Assembly: GCA_029298735.1 (NCBI GenBank)
Contig: JANSLP010000024.1
Span: 124,001 to 188,000, forward strand
Reading direction: 5' to 3'
DNA from: Ophiostoma sp. CBS 140.51
Lineage: Eukaryota > Ascomycota > Sordariomycetes > Ophiostomatales > Ophiostomataceae
Length of the DNA: 64,000 bases
Shown: positions 22,886-34,438 of the stretch, one piece after another
Layout of the letters: the number at the start of each line of letters is the position of its first letter
Numbering within the stretch: the first letter of the stretch is position 1
Position numbers and translations under genes: made by a program
Notes under the pieces: model-generated
Database searches by the model: none
What the model was told of the DNA's origin: nothing
The model's input: only the letters and a program-made list of their open reading frames with translations

Positions 22886-23759
22886 GCTTTTTGGGTTCAT
22901 GCTAGGTCGCATTATGACGGAGGACCCCGTGAAGGAGCAGCAGGAACAGGCGCGACGGATGAGCGTATCGCGATGAGTTGAGGTTCACGGACAATACACT
23001 GTCATTTGTAGGACAATTAGTAGATAGACAAGTAGAAGGGCTTCATAGATCATCGCGAAGCATGAAGAGAGGCTTTTGAAAGAAACGGTTCACCACGCTT
23101 TCTCTCAGTTATTTGTCGCGTCGCGACGTGAGACTCTGAGGGGCAAAAATGGTGGTTGAGAAGGTGGCCGCGAAAAAGGGGTAAAGGGGAGAAAGGGGGA
23201 ACACGAGATCTAGACCAACGTTGGTTGTTATGCACACATACTCAACAGCATTATTATATAAAGTAAGTATAGTGCATATATCCATAATAAGCGTATGACG
23301 TACCCCATAACTCGCAGCGAATTCGTTGGCTGCAAACTTGGGATGCAATTTGGCTTTGCACTACTGCTGGGTGAAGGGGTCGCAAAGCCCACTGAACAGG
23401 CCAGACCCAAGCAAGGATGCTGGCCCCCAGCGGCCAATTATGCAGTGCAATAATACGGCCACATCGACAGATGATGCAAACAGACAAATAAGAGACGAGT
23501 CGTCTATTGCGAACACAATGAGCAAAGGCAAGACATGGTCACAACTAGGTTGGCACTTAGGGGCCTTTTTGGGGAAAGAGGAAGGAACTGTAAAGTAGCG
23601 TCAGGTTCTTAACTATTCAGGGAAGGCGCGAAGAGCCTCCAACACAAGCTCGTGACAGTCCTGGCTTAACCATTTTTCAGGAGAGTCATGCCTGCATTAC
23701 AGCAGGGCAGAGCATGCACGGAAAACTGGTTAGACTGTCTGCCATCATCTCCAATTCCC

Positions 23760-24946
23760 CATCACCAATTTCTGGTGGCTTCACCGCCTTCTTCTTCTTC
23801 TCCCTGCACGCGCCTTTGCGCATTCCTCGTGCGACAGACTCGTGCCTTCCTCCTGGGATTGGGCCAAAAAGAGGCACATGCTTGGCATTGCTAGTGTGCA
23901 AAGAATGAGAATGGAAAGAGCAACCCGTGCTGCTGTACTGTGTACGACCGCAAGAGGCGAGAAACGAGGCCCAGAGCGGGCGTATTGGGCGATTTGATGA
24001 GTAAAAGCCAGCCAACAGAACAATCCTTACTGAGGACGCCCTTGTATGCCGCCTGTCTCGACGCCGTTCCCTACATCTCCATGCTTGTACCTGGGAAGAG
24101 CCTGGGTTCTTGCCGTCCTTTCCCACCCTTAAACTTTTTTTTAGGTACCAGACCCACTGTAACGGATCCACCTCCGCTAAAGCTGCCCCCCAGCTTCTGT
24201 TTCCCTTCCTTCCTTTTTTTCTGCGCTCTTGCCAAAGGGGGGAAAGAGACGCGTCCACCACTGGTGTCCCACGCACCACGCAGAAAAAAGGAGCCAACCA
24301 CTCTCCATTCTCTCTCGTAAACCGTCACCTGGCTTCTTCCTCCCCTCTCCCTCTCCTCCTTTTTCCCTATTCGCCTTTTTTCACCCTCTTTCTCCATCCT
24401 CTTTCGTGCTCCATCGTCAGCTATCGAATCCTCTTCACTTTTGCGGACTTTCTCGATTCTCGTTTCGTTTGGCTTCAATTGCGTGTTCTGCGACATTCGG
24501 CTCCCCATTACGACGCTCCTTTTTTCGGCTTTCCTGTCACTACTTCAGATCGTCAAAAACGCAAAAACCAGCTCGACCAACCCTCGACACTCCCTCTGCC
24601 TCTTCCATCCACTGTGCGGCGCGCAACCGACCTTATCCGGGCGTGTCTTCTCTTTTCGCCAAGAACAACCAACGACATCGACCTTTCGTAACGAACGATC
24701 ATTGCATCTCGATCGAATTGCTGTCGCGAGACTTTTTTTGATCAAAACGATACCATTGAATCGTGCACGAGGCATTTCACAAACGAGTCCTTTTCCCTCG
24801 GGTTTCTTTCGCGGCACCTTGAATCATTGCCTGCTCCTGTTCATCTTCAGAAACAGCGTTTGGTTCAATAGAAACCGCATCTTTTTCAATAATTTTTTAC
24901 TTCCTTTCTTCTTCCATCCTTTCTCTCCCTATTCAACTTCTACATA
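23760..24946 (+). promoter_or_regulatory. pyrimidine-rich promoter/leader of Gdt1 gene
   Basis: C/T-rich plus-strand sequence runs up to the ATG at 24947 with many TTTC, CTTCC and CCTC runs. This matches the leaders of the other plus-strand genes here. Long open frames in it (170-190 residues, rich in S, F, P and L) reflect composition only. Confidence 0.5.
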
Positions 24947-26808
24947 ATGTCTTCTCTTCACAACTCCTCCTCGGCGCATCCGCCATCACGGACAACCCAA
25001 CGCTGCTCTCGCCTTCAATCTTCTCGCCGGCGGCGTGCTCTCGCCCTCGCCATCCTCCCTTTGCTCGTCGCACCATCCTTTGCTGCCGCTGTTGGCGCTG
25101 CTGATGCAAAGGCTGCTCCCGCTGCTGCTGCTGTCCCCGCCGCCGCTGAGGTCGCTGGCACGGCGGCAGACGCCGTTGCAGCTGCCGACGCCGTCGTTGG
25201 TGGCCTTGCTGCATCGGGAGCTGCTGCTGTTCTCGAGGCTGCAGTGACCCCTGGTGCTGCAGCCGCTGCGGGCGCTGCTGCTGTGGCCCCGGCCACTGGT
25301 GCCAAGAAGCTCGATGCTGCTACTGCCCTGAAGGAGGTCCCCTTTGATGGCAAGGACGGCCGGCCGCACGAGGGTCCCTTTGTTGAGATTGACAACTCGC
25401 GCAAGTCCGACAGCGAGAAGACCTCCGTGTACATTGATGGCAAGAAGGTGCCCGAGAGCAACGACGGCGTCATGGACGACAAGAACCGCGTGGCGCCCAA
25501 GCACGGCACTACCGGCATGACGGGCGGCGTGTCCGAGAAGGACAAGCAGCGCAAGGCCATTGAGGGCCAGACCGGCGAGCGTGTCGAGAACACGCCCGAG
25601 ACGCCCAAGGAGGTCCCGGCCCTACCCCACCACGAAGAGGAGAAGATTCACGGCCAGGGCTTCTCCAAGGACGGGAAGGTCAAGGACGCAGCCGGCAACG
25701 AATTGTCCGGCGGCTTTGAAGTATGTTTCTTTTTCCTGTGACAATGCAGTTGCCATCAGTAAAAAATGTCGATATGCTAACAACCATCTAGAAGCCATCT
25801 GACCTCCCCGACAAGACCCACGACAAGGCCATCCCCCTCCCCGGCTCCGCACAGAAGGACCACCTCGACGTCAAGACGCCTACCGACAAGTCCAAGCTCC
25901 CCGCGCGGCCAGACGGCGAAGAGGACGGCAGTTTGATCCAGCCCATGCACTCTTTCCTCCTTTCCCTGACGATGATCTTGTTCTCCGAGGTTGGCGACAA
26001 GACGTTCCTGGTGGCTGCTCTGATGGCCATGAAGCACGACCGGATCGTTGTTTTCACTGCCGCCTTCAGCGCGCTTTTCACCATGACCGTCCTGTCCGCT
26101 GTTCTCGGCCACGCTGTCCCTGTCCTGATTCCCAAGCGCATCACCAACTTCCTTGCTGCCGGTCTCTTCCTCATCTTTGGTGGCAAGCTGCTGCGCGAGG
26201 GTATGTCTATGGGCTCCGACGAGGGTGTCGGTGCTGAGATGCAAGAGGTCGAGATGGAGCTGGCTGAAAAGGAGCACCTTGCCCGCGAGAACGGCCGCCG
26301 CAGCAGCCGCGCTGGCCCCGACGCTCTGGAGATGGGCATGGGTGGTCCCGGCGCTGCTCCCAACGGTCGCCTGCCCCGCTCGCAGTCGCGCTTCTCAACC
26401 CCGAACCGCAGCGCCTCGTCGTCCCTGTCGCCGCCCCGCGGTCGCGGCAGCTGGGGCGGTTCCGCCAACAGCGGCGTTGCTTCGTCGATGAAGACGCTGG
26501 GCAGCGGCCTGTCGAACCTGGCTTCGCTGCTGCTGAGCCCTGCCTGGGTCCAGACGTTCGTCATGACCTTTTTGGGCGAGTGGGGCGACCGCAGCCAGAT
26601 CGCCACGATTGCCATGGCCGCCGGCCAGGACTACTGGTGGGTCACCCTCGGTGCCGTCATTGGCCACGCCTGCTGCACGGGTGTCGCCGTGCTCGGCGGC
26701 CGCGCGCTGGCTGGCCGTGTCAGCATGAAAGTCGTCACCGTTGGTGGTGCTGTCTCTTTCTTGATCTTTGGCGTCATCTACCTCTTTGAGGCCTTCTATG
26801 CCTCATAA
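24947..26808 (+). CDS. GDT1: Gdt1/UPF0016-family Golgi cation transporter
   Basis: There are two exons, 24947-25720 and 25792-26808. The 71-nt intron has a GTATGT donor, GCTAAC branch site and TAG acceptor, and joins in phase 0 to give 596 aa. Residues about 25-50 form a signal peptide or first membrane segment (LALAILPLLVAPSFAAA). An Ala-rich then charged lumenal extension follows. The transporter core holds the two family signatures: EVGDK at residues 324-328 and EWGDR at 521-525, each in a hydrophobic helix cluster and separated by a long Ser/Pro-rich loop. Members of UPF0016 (yeast Gdt1, human TMEM165) exchange Ca2+/Mn2+ for H+ at the Golgi and support glycosylation. The protein is roughly twice the usual length because of the N-terminal extension and the central loop. 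Exon 1 is almost exactly the extension and exon 2 carries the core. Identification is firm; ion preference is by family. Confidence 0.93.
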
Positions 26809-27831
26809 GAGACGTATGTGCCTCTGATCTTTTTCTGCTTTCCTCTTGACCAGTACCATCCTCAAAAAGGGATTGTGCTGAGTCGTGTCTTGCTTTATGT
26901 ATCGTCGTTTCAAAACGTGTTCACGGGCTTTCTCTCTGGGTTGTGTGGAACTTGCTTTTTCGTGTGGGCGGGTTCTCTCTCTGCATGGATGGAGTTATTT
27001 TGCGTTCGTTGTTGGACAAACAAAGAAACAAAACTGGGCTGCCAATTTCTGTTTTTCCTCTTTTCTTTCTTGCTTCTTTCTCGACACTCTTTTCGCCTCT
27101 CTTTTATTCGTTTCTGCGTCTCTCCTTCACTTATCTACTCTCTATATCTCTTTTCTCTTTTCTTTTTTATTCTCTTCATGTCTCTCATTCTGCCACCCTT
27201 ACACTGTTTTAATGTTTTCTAACTGACGGATATTCTTTCTCTTCTTGTCATTTCCCCCTATCTCTTACTTTATTTCCCTACTACTTTTGCCGGTTTCTTT
27301 CCTATTTACGATATTCGTCCTTTTCTTTTTTTTTTCATAAATGTAGATGGATCAAGGGAGGGCTTCGCTATTGAGGTTTTGGGATATCACTTTGCACATA
27401 ACATACACACACACACACTACGACGCCCTCTTTCCCGTGTACTTGGGTTCTACTATTTTATTATACTGTCTAACAAGTTTTGTTTATTACTTATACTTTT
27501 CGTCTCTTTCCTTTCTTGTCTCTTTTCTCTTTCTTTTACATGTAATTTCGACATACAAACGGTTGCACGCCATGCCTCGACGGTCGATGGAAAACTTGCT
27601 ACAAAAATCAACACTTATTCACATCAAACAAAAAAGGAGGACCTCTCGCTAAACCGGTATATAGACATTGGCGATACCCTTGTCCAACTGAGCAAAAAGG
27701 CGTGGCAGGCAAATGGGCGGACAGAAACAGGAAACAGGTGGCGGCCTGTCATACTGGTACGATAGCAATGGTAGTAATGGAGTTGTATTGAACTTATCTG
27801 AACGAAACACATTATCTTCTAGATGGTCTCC
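26809..27831. other. convergent intergenic spacer
   Basis: This is a tail-to-tail spacer of about 1 kb between Gdt1 and the DUF1348 gene. It is very T/C-rich on the plus strand (27040-27330), in keeping with the Gdt1 3'UTR. A short CA dinucleotide run sits near 27403-27418. No gene is seen. Confidence 0.55.
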
Positions 27832-28387
27832 CTACCAGTGCTTCTCGCTAATGGGCACCGTGTTCACATCCACACCGTCCTGGAACCACCGCTCGCTGTC
27901 GGCAATCGCCACGTCGTTGCCGCTCATCTGGCGCTTCCGCATACGTCCGTCTGCCGCAAACGTCCAGTCTTCAAGGCCATAGCACCGGTACCACTGCTTC
28001 CCCCCCTCGCTAGCTGCATCCTCCACAAAATATTCATACCAGAACTGCACGGCAATGCGGTCATCGGTGAAAGCAAAGAGCTCCTTGCGCAGACGGTAGC
28101 CGTTCTCGCGCGACCACTTGCGCTCCAAAAACTTGATGATGGCCTCGTGGCCCTGGAAGAAGGAGTCGCGGTTGCGCCAGATGCAGTCTTCCGTGTATGC
28201 CGGGGCGACAGTGGTGGGGTTCCTGTAGTGTCAATGGAGATGCCAGACGAAAAAGTGACACAGTGCTCACAGTGCGGACTCACTTTGTGTTCCAGGCGTC
28301 CTGGGCGGCCTTGACCTTCTTCTCGGCCGTCTCGCGAGTGAACGGCGGGAACGGCGGCCGGCCTGCAGTGGGTGTAGTTGATGCCAT
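27832..28387 (-). CDS. DUF1348 / SnoaL-like (NTF2 superfamily) protein
   Basis: On the minus strand, exon 1 is 28387-28284 and exon 2 is 28222-27832. They are split by a 61-nt intron (GTGAGT donor, ACAG acceptor) after two bases of codon 35 (NT-K-NPTT), giving 164 aa. The protein follows the DUF1348 pattern: an N-terminal PPFPPFT segment, an amphipathic helix (AEKKVKAAQDAWNTKNP), then APAYTEDCIWRNRDSF, FLERKWSRENGYRL, and the aromatic-rich FWYEYFVED and WYRCYGLEDWTFA strands. It ends near WFQDGVDVNTVPISEKHW. This family adopts the cone-shaped NTF2/SnoaL fold; most members are small cytosolic proteins of about 150 aa with no assigned reaction. Length and full domain coverage agree with a complete gene. 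It is convergent with Gdt1. Substrate and role unknown. Confidence 0.92.
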
Positions 28388-31300
28388 GATGTGTGTGGGT
28401 GATGCTGTTACTGTTTTGTCTACTCGAATCATTGGGGAAGATGCTCATTTATACACACATTTGATTCTTACATCCCGACTTATCTGCCCACCTCCGAAAT
28501 CCTGTTGGTGACGTTAAAACTTATTTTCGTGCCGCTCCTTCTCGGTGTCTGGCGGCCGCCGTGACTAATCCCGACGAACCCGCCAATGCCTCCCACCGGT
28601 GATGGGAAATGGCCCCTCTTTTTACCATATTAGGCAATTTTGGTCGACATCCTCAATATACAATCGCCGTGGACAAACATTGGCATGCGAGAGTGTGAGT
28701 TGGACAGCCATTTAACAGATGATTTGTCGTCAAGATCCTAGTCCTATCGATAACATTCTGAAAAGACTAAAACGCGCCCTTTGACCACTGACATCATACC
28801 AGATGGCAGATGTTCGTCCGCTCAGTCCTCATGACACATACCACAAATTAGACGGGCGGCAAGGAGTGCAACTACGGTATAATGAGTACAGAGAAGTCAT
28901 TTGATATTGAATCAGAGACCCCGGAAATGGGGCGGCCTTTGTCTGTGCATATCCTAATATGCATTTGCGCACAGAAGGTCTGTAGGAACTCTATCCTCTT
29001 CAGAGCATCGGCCGAGATACTACCAAAACGGGAAAGCAGGTCTTCTATATATGTGTTTCGTACAGACTTTTACCTTTCCTTTCATGTGCATCTTCTTTCT
29101 TCTTTTCTTTGCATTTTGCGATCCTTCAGCCCCATTTTGTAACAGAAGGGAGTCCCTCCTTACCTCATACGTCGCTTATCGGTGGTTTCTTCCTCCCGTT
29201 TATGCGGTTCGAAACCGGCTATTCTGGTGCTGCGGAGACTTTGATCCATGGGCACGAGGCTCAAAGATACTTATGTAAGTACTCATACACATCGATCTGC
29301 TGGTCTGCCTTGCCTGGTAGCCACCCTCACGGCACATTGATGTTGCTTTCCTGGAATACAGACAAGCCCAATCCCAGAACCTGGATTCTGCCCTTTTTAC
29401 GGAGCTTTTTATTCACTTGCGTACCGCAGACGAGAAAGGGAAGGGCCTAGACGAGACTGTGGTCCAGGTACTGCGAGAACGGCACGGCATAGAGTAGGGA
29501 CAGTGCACTCTGGTCTGGGTCCTCCTTACTTCTTCATACTGCCAGTGCCAATATCGAACAATCTTTCATCATTGCGCCGGCGCGTTGGCGTCCTTTTCTA
29601 CGTTCTCTCATCTGCACTGGGACATTCTTTCCATCGCTCCAAGAGACTCCATCGCTCCATCACCTCTTCTAGGCAATAGTTTGTTGACTGTTCAGCCCAG
29701 GCGTTCAGCCCAAGCTGTGTCGAGAAGGTGGGCCTTGCTCTGTTCGTCTTCGTGCAGCAGCGCACTCATTTTGCCTAACACACTTGGACCCGTCGTGCCC
29801 CATTTCGACAAGACTTCGGAGGCCGTTGAGCACTTATACCGTTGCGCTTTCTTGCGATCGTGCATCCTCGGAAAGAAACTTTGTTCTTTGGTGCTTATTA
29901 TTTTCAGCTCAGAACAATGGGTCCCCAAATCCGAGAGCCAAACCCCAAAATCGCTCTCGCTCAACTGTCGACTTGCAGCATCGGTCGGCCCATGGATCGG
30001 CCTACCCTGCATCGCGTTAGGTTCACTGTCCCAAAGGCACCTGAAAAGCATGGTTCCACCCGGTTCGTGCCTCCGAGTGCGTGGGCATTGTGCGGCGCGT
30101 CGCGGTTTTTTACTTCGTCCTTTTCTCACTCTCTTTCCTCGTGTCTTTCAGGGGGTGCCGCGACAGTGCCGGCTCCTTTCTGCAAGAGAAAGGGGGCGCC
30201 AATCTTGCAATCGGGAAATCGGGACATGCTTTGTTCTTCCCTTCTTGGCCCTCTCCTTTTGTTCTGGATGTCTTTCTGTTCAATAAGAAGTCGAGATGCA
30301 CAAAACGAAAACCTGCAGCAGGATGGGATGCCGTAGCGTAGGAAAAAGAAAGTCCTCGTGAAATCTAGAGGGGGAACTGCCGGTGCGTCCTTTCTTCTTC
30401 TTTCTTCTTAAATAATTCCCGTAGTTGCACAGGACACCGTGTGGTCTGTACGAGTAGACTGCGGTCTCAAATCGAAGCATTGTGATTATGGACTATGAGT
30501 GGCGTTCAGAATAACTGGCTCTGGTTTTCTGGCAAGTGCGTTTGAAAGAGCACCGCGTGCTGCTGCCGAGACATCCAGCAACAGTCAGAAGCGCCCGTGG
30601 AACTTGCTCGATAGGATACGGTGTCGATGAGAAGAGTGAAGCAGCCCAGTCTCAGAATTCTGTGGACAGTGAAGCACGCATTTCTTGCGCATCTCACTGC
30701 CGTTGAGTTCCCCATCCGCGCCTCATTGAAACCTGCCTTTTTCTTCTTCGCACATGGTTCTTTTTCTCCACCCCATAGGGGAGACTCTGTGTCTGCCGCC
30801 GCCGCCCACAGGGCACTCACTGACTTGCTCCATGGCAATCTCCAGCGGATAGGTGCAGGCTAGTGGAACGCTGGGATTCGAGGGGCGGACGAGCATGCAT
30901 GAAACAAAAGAAGAAAAGAAGAAGAGAAGACGAAGAGAACGGTAGGATGAAAAGGTGCAAGGAAGATCAAGGAACTCTCGGCGGCAAGGGACCCGGAAAC
31001 ACTGAAAAGTGAAGCCCGCACAGTCTCCGGCGGCAAAAAGGTCGAAGAAGGAGAGGAAGGCTCCAGAAAAGCCCACGAAAACGCTGGTATCGGCGTGTCA
31101 CACAGAGTAGTTGCAGGGGCTGTTGATGAAGTCGCGATGTTTTTCTGGTGGGATGTCCCCCTGGAACCGCGTCCCTGCCGTTCCTGAAGCTGTCCCTGAA
31201 AAGAAGGGTCAGCTCGTAGTCCGTCGTTTGCCCGCCTGCGTAAATTAGCACCGAGGCCACTAACGCCTGACTAGCGCTGGCACCCAGCACACCCTGAAGC

Positions 31301-31979
31301 ACCCCTCTTTCCCCGTGGACTTGTTGCCCTTTTGGAATTGCCAGGTCCGTTTCCCCATAGAGATGCGACTCCACTCTCGTTTCAAAGGAAGGAGCAGCGC
31401 CGGTCGTTTTTGCTTCACACTCGCTACCCTTCCCACTTCTGCGTTCCTGGCAGGGCAGGGGCCACTGAAGGACGTTTGGTCGCTGCACAGAAGCCACTGA
31501 GGAAGAGAGGGAAGGGGCCCACCTGTCCACCCAGTAGGTACCTGCCCCCAAAGGTAGCGCCCGAAACGGGCCTAGCTCTCAAGCTCTGGCCAATGACAGT
31601 AGCCAATCTCCTGCTTCCCCTATTTCCAAGATGTCCCTTCCCCTTTTTTCGTGCTTGTACCTGATGCTAATGGTGTGTCTCGTTGCGATAGGTCGCAGTT
31701 TGCTGTCTTCGAGGACAACTGAGTCGCAAGATGAGAGGAAAAGCATCGACCACAGCGCTACAATCCAACTTGTTGCTATCACGAGTGCGACCAGAAGAGC
31801 CTCTTGTTGTATTGGGAAACGGACTTGTAGCAGCAATGGAACACAAACAGCTCTCCGTTTGGATATCAACCTCGTAATCGTACGTCGCACCTACCGTGGC
31901 TGCTTTTGGAGCTGCTCGCGTGGAAGGCACAAACATATCAGTAGCTGTCGCTCTTGCCCTTCGGTCGCCGTTTTGCTGA

Positions 31980-34438
31980 TGCTTCCCCTTTAATCTGTCT
32001 GCTGTCTTGCTTCTCTTGGCTTCAACTCTTGCTGCTCACTCACTCACCACTCACTTTCTCTTTCCCCCGACGCCCCCTTTCCCGGTTTTCCTCGTCTTTT
32101 CGCCCGATCGCTCCTGCCATCCCAGAAACTGTCCGGTCCCTGTCGCCTGTCTGCCATCCATTGCCATACGCCTGCACCCTGCACGATCTCGTCTTCATGC
32201 CCAGCAGAGGGAAGCTACGACCTGTTAGTGCTCTGCCTTCCACCCCTTCTGGTGCATCGTTCCTTCATCTGCCCCCTTTTCCAAGCGCGTCCAAGCTTGC
32301 CGCCCTGCCTCATACGAAATAGGACCATCTGCATCTTGCCGTTCAGCGTACACGCCTCCTTTCTCGTACACCCTCTGACCCTCTTCCCATCACTTCTTTT
32401 GTCCTTTGTTCTTTGTCTTTTTTCCTCTCTGCTGGTCTGTTCTCACCCTCTCTGATCGACCCCCAGTTGCTCGTGCTCCCAACTCCATATCGTTCTTCGC
32501 CTACCTCGTGCTCCACCCACGCGTCGCTCCTTCCTTTCTTTGCACTCTTGTTCTTTCCTTTTCCCATTTCAACAAACGGCGCTATTGTCTTCATTCTTCT
32601 CCTTCGCTCTTTCCCTCTTTCTTTCGCTTGCGCGCTCTTGCCCTCCCCTCTCCCACCACCCCCCTTTTATTTTAGAGCCATCTTGGTTCCTGTTGTTTTT
32701 CCCCTTTCTTAAAAAAACCCACCGCTCTTGTTTGCCTCACTTTGGGCATCACCAATCCTCTTTTCGACATCCCGTCGTCGACTCTGCCTACATCCTGCGC
32801 CGTTTTGGCGTTCACAGCGAAAGGCGCCTCTACTCGACTACGAGAACGGTACTCCCCCTTCCCAACCCAGGGATCGACCTGTTTGTAACAAAGGTGAGTG
32901 AACATCCGGCGCGCATGCATACATACAGCCCAAAACAACTCGGCAATCCAAGAGACCAGGCGAGTCCCATGGAGCAGCAGGCAGAAAGAGAAAGAAGAAC
33001 AAACACCCGGCACACAAACTGTTGCGAGATCCTCTCCCGGTCACGCATCACTGGAACGTCCAACGAACATTCTGGACTTTAGGGCACACCGTGACGGCGA
33101 TGCGAATCAACCGTTGGGAGGAGCGACAACCGTTCTCGTGCAGCACGAGGGCCGAAACAAACGGACGGAGAACTGAGCAGCAACGACGAAAGAGGGCGTT
33201 TGGGGTCTCCGCAGCTTTGGGACTTAGCTTCCTGTCTCAGCTTCCGTTGTCGACGTGTGTCTAAGACACGGCCACGCTCCCTTACGTCGTTGCCACCCGG
33301 CCCTCCTCCCGCTTGAGGCCGCAATGCCATTCTCTTATTTTCCCCTTCTTTCTTTTTTTATCGCATCGCTCCCATTCCCTAGAGAGCTCGCGTGGTCATT
33401 CTCTTGGACCCTTTTTTACAGAAATCGACTATTTTCGGGAAAGGGTGCATTTTCACTGACGCATCATTGCATTTAGGGTCGCCCCTTGCTCTCAGTTTCT
33501 TACAAAGAGGCTGGCAGTAAACAACAGCTCAGTAGCTTGTTTTTCAACTTGCCAGTTCCAGAGCTTGTTCGTTCGGAATCGCCCCGTTCTATTCTCGACT
33601 CCGCAGTCTTCCTAAGCTCACGGTCTGTCGACTTGTCTCACATACCAGTCGTGCTCGGTTTTTCCCATCCACGCAAAAAGTGACGATCTCTCCCACTTCA
33701 CAGCTTGCACCAGACGGCGAAACCGACTACCAGTTTTCCCTCCCACAGAACAGAAAAGGATCGACACTGTTTTCGAATAAAAGAAGGAGCCTCGAAAGTC
33801 TAGAAATTGTCAACGAACGTTTTTAACAAAACGCCTCGTCATTACTTATTTCGCTACCATTTTGTGTGCTTTGACATTTGTTCTGCAACCCCTCAGACTC
33901 CCGCTGATTGCCCACCTGGAGGATCTACCACTCTTTCGAAGCGCCTTCTGTCAATCACTTAATCAGCCATTAAAGCCGGTTTTGGGATTGCTTTCTCGCC
34001 CAATCTTTGAGCACGGAGCCAATACACACCCCAATATTTTCATTCTCACGGTCGTGCCAGCACCACATTTACACACAGACCCCTTGGTCTTTGCCAATCT
34101 ACTTGTCACTGCGACCGACGCCATTTCCTTAGCTACCGATAGCTGCCCTTTAACAACGGCGCTTCCAGTACTAGCGTTTCTGCCGGCCACCATCATCTGG
34201 ATCGAACACGACCGTGTGCCAAATAAAGACACAAACACGGGACAACCGACCCCAGGGACAACACCACATTTCTTGTCCTTGATATTTACGGCATAGCAGC
34301 CCCCGCTCTTGGTTCAAGGAAGATCGCCTCTGTTCCTCCTATTCCGTTCGTCTGTTCCTTGCGAGCAACCCGCCTCAAAAGCGCCTTCGCACTTTTGAAG
34401 CGGTCCCGGATCTTTTCTCCTCTTACATCCACCAGAGA
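31980..34438 (+). promoter_or_regulatory. long pyrimidine-rich septin promoter/leader
   Basis: Extended C/T runs fill roughly 31980-32740 and continue with interruptions to the ATG at 34439. The length of the tract, about 2.4 kb, suggests either a far-upstream transcription start with splicing in the leader or stacked promoters. I cannot place the transcription start from sequence alone. Confidence 0.45.
32894..33476 (+). other. possible septin 5'UTR intron
   Basis: AAAG followed by a GTGAGT donor at 32894, a CTGAC branch-site match near 33455-33460 and an ATTTAG acceptor ending at 33476 would define a 583-nt leader intron. The signals are good, but the length is unusual compared with the 55-83 nt introns elsewhere in the window, so other acceptors are possible. 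Confidence 0.35.

Larger units (their letters stand above)
18050..24946. other. 6.9-kb divergent intergenic region, no firm gene
   Basis: This spacer separates the minus-strand 68-aa gene from the plus-strand Gdt1 gene. The plus strand is purine-rich near 18560-18680, 19760-19950 and 20990-21080, i.e. pyrimidine-rich for minus-strand transcription, and turns pyrimidine-rich from about 23760 to 24946 towards Gdt1. It holds a CA-rich low-complexity tract (19234-19440), two perfect palindromes (22823-22840 and 22872-22885) and a 146-codon minus-strand frame (22052-22492) whose first half has protein-like composition but no recognisable family. I do not call that frame a gene. Confidence 0.5.
28388..34438. 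other. 6-kb divergent intergenic region, no gene found
   Basis: This spacer lies between the minus-strand DUF1348 gene and the plus-strand septin gene. The left half is mixed in composition with no coding-like frame. A purine-rich patch sits at 30900-30950. From about 31980 to 34438 the plus strand is strongly C/T-rich and reads as the septin promoter and leader, with a possible leader intron (32894-33476). Several frames of 110-230 codons here are rich in S, F, L and R and are judged spurious. Confidence 0.5.

Noticed and set aside
29195..29225. GGTTCGAAACC, resembling a tRNA B box
   Set aside because: No A box, acceptor stem or anticodon arm could be placed at the right distance.
29585..30286. 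233-codon plus-strand frame
   Set aside because: It has Ser/Arg/Cys/Leu-rich noise composition, no domain and no splice or leader support.
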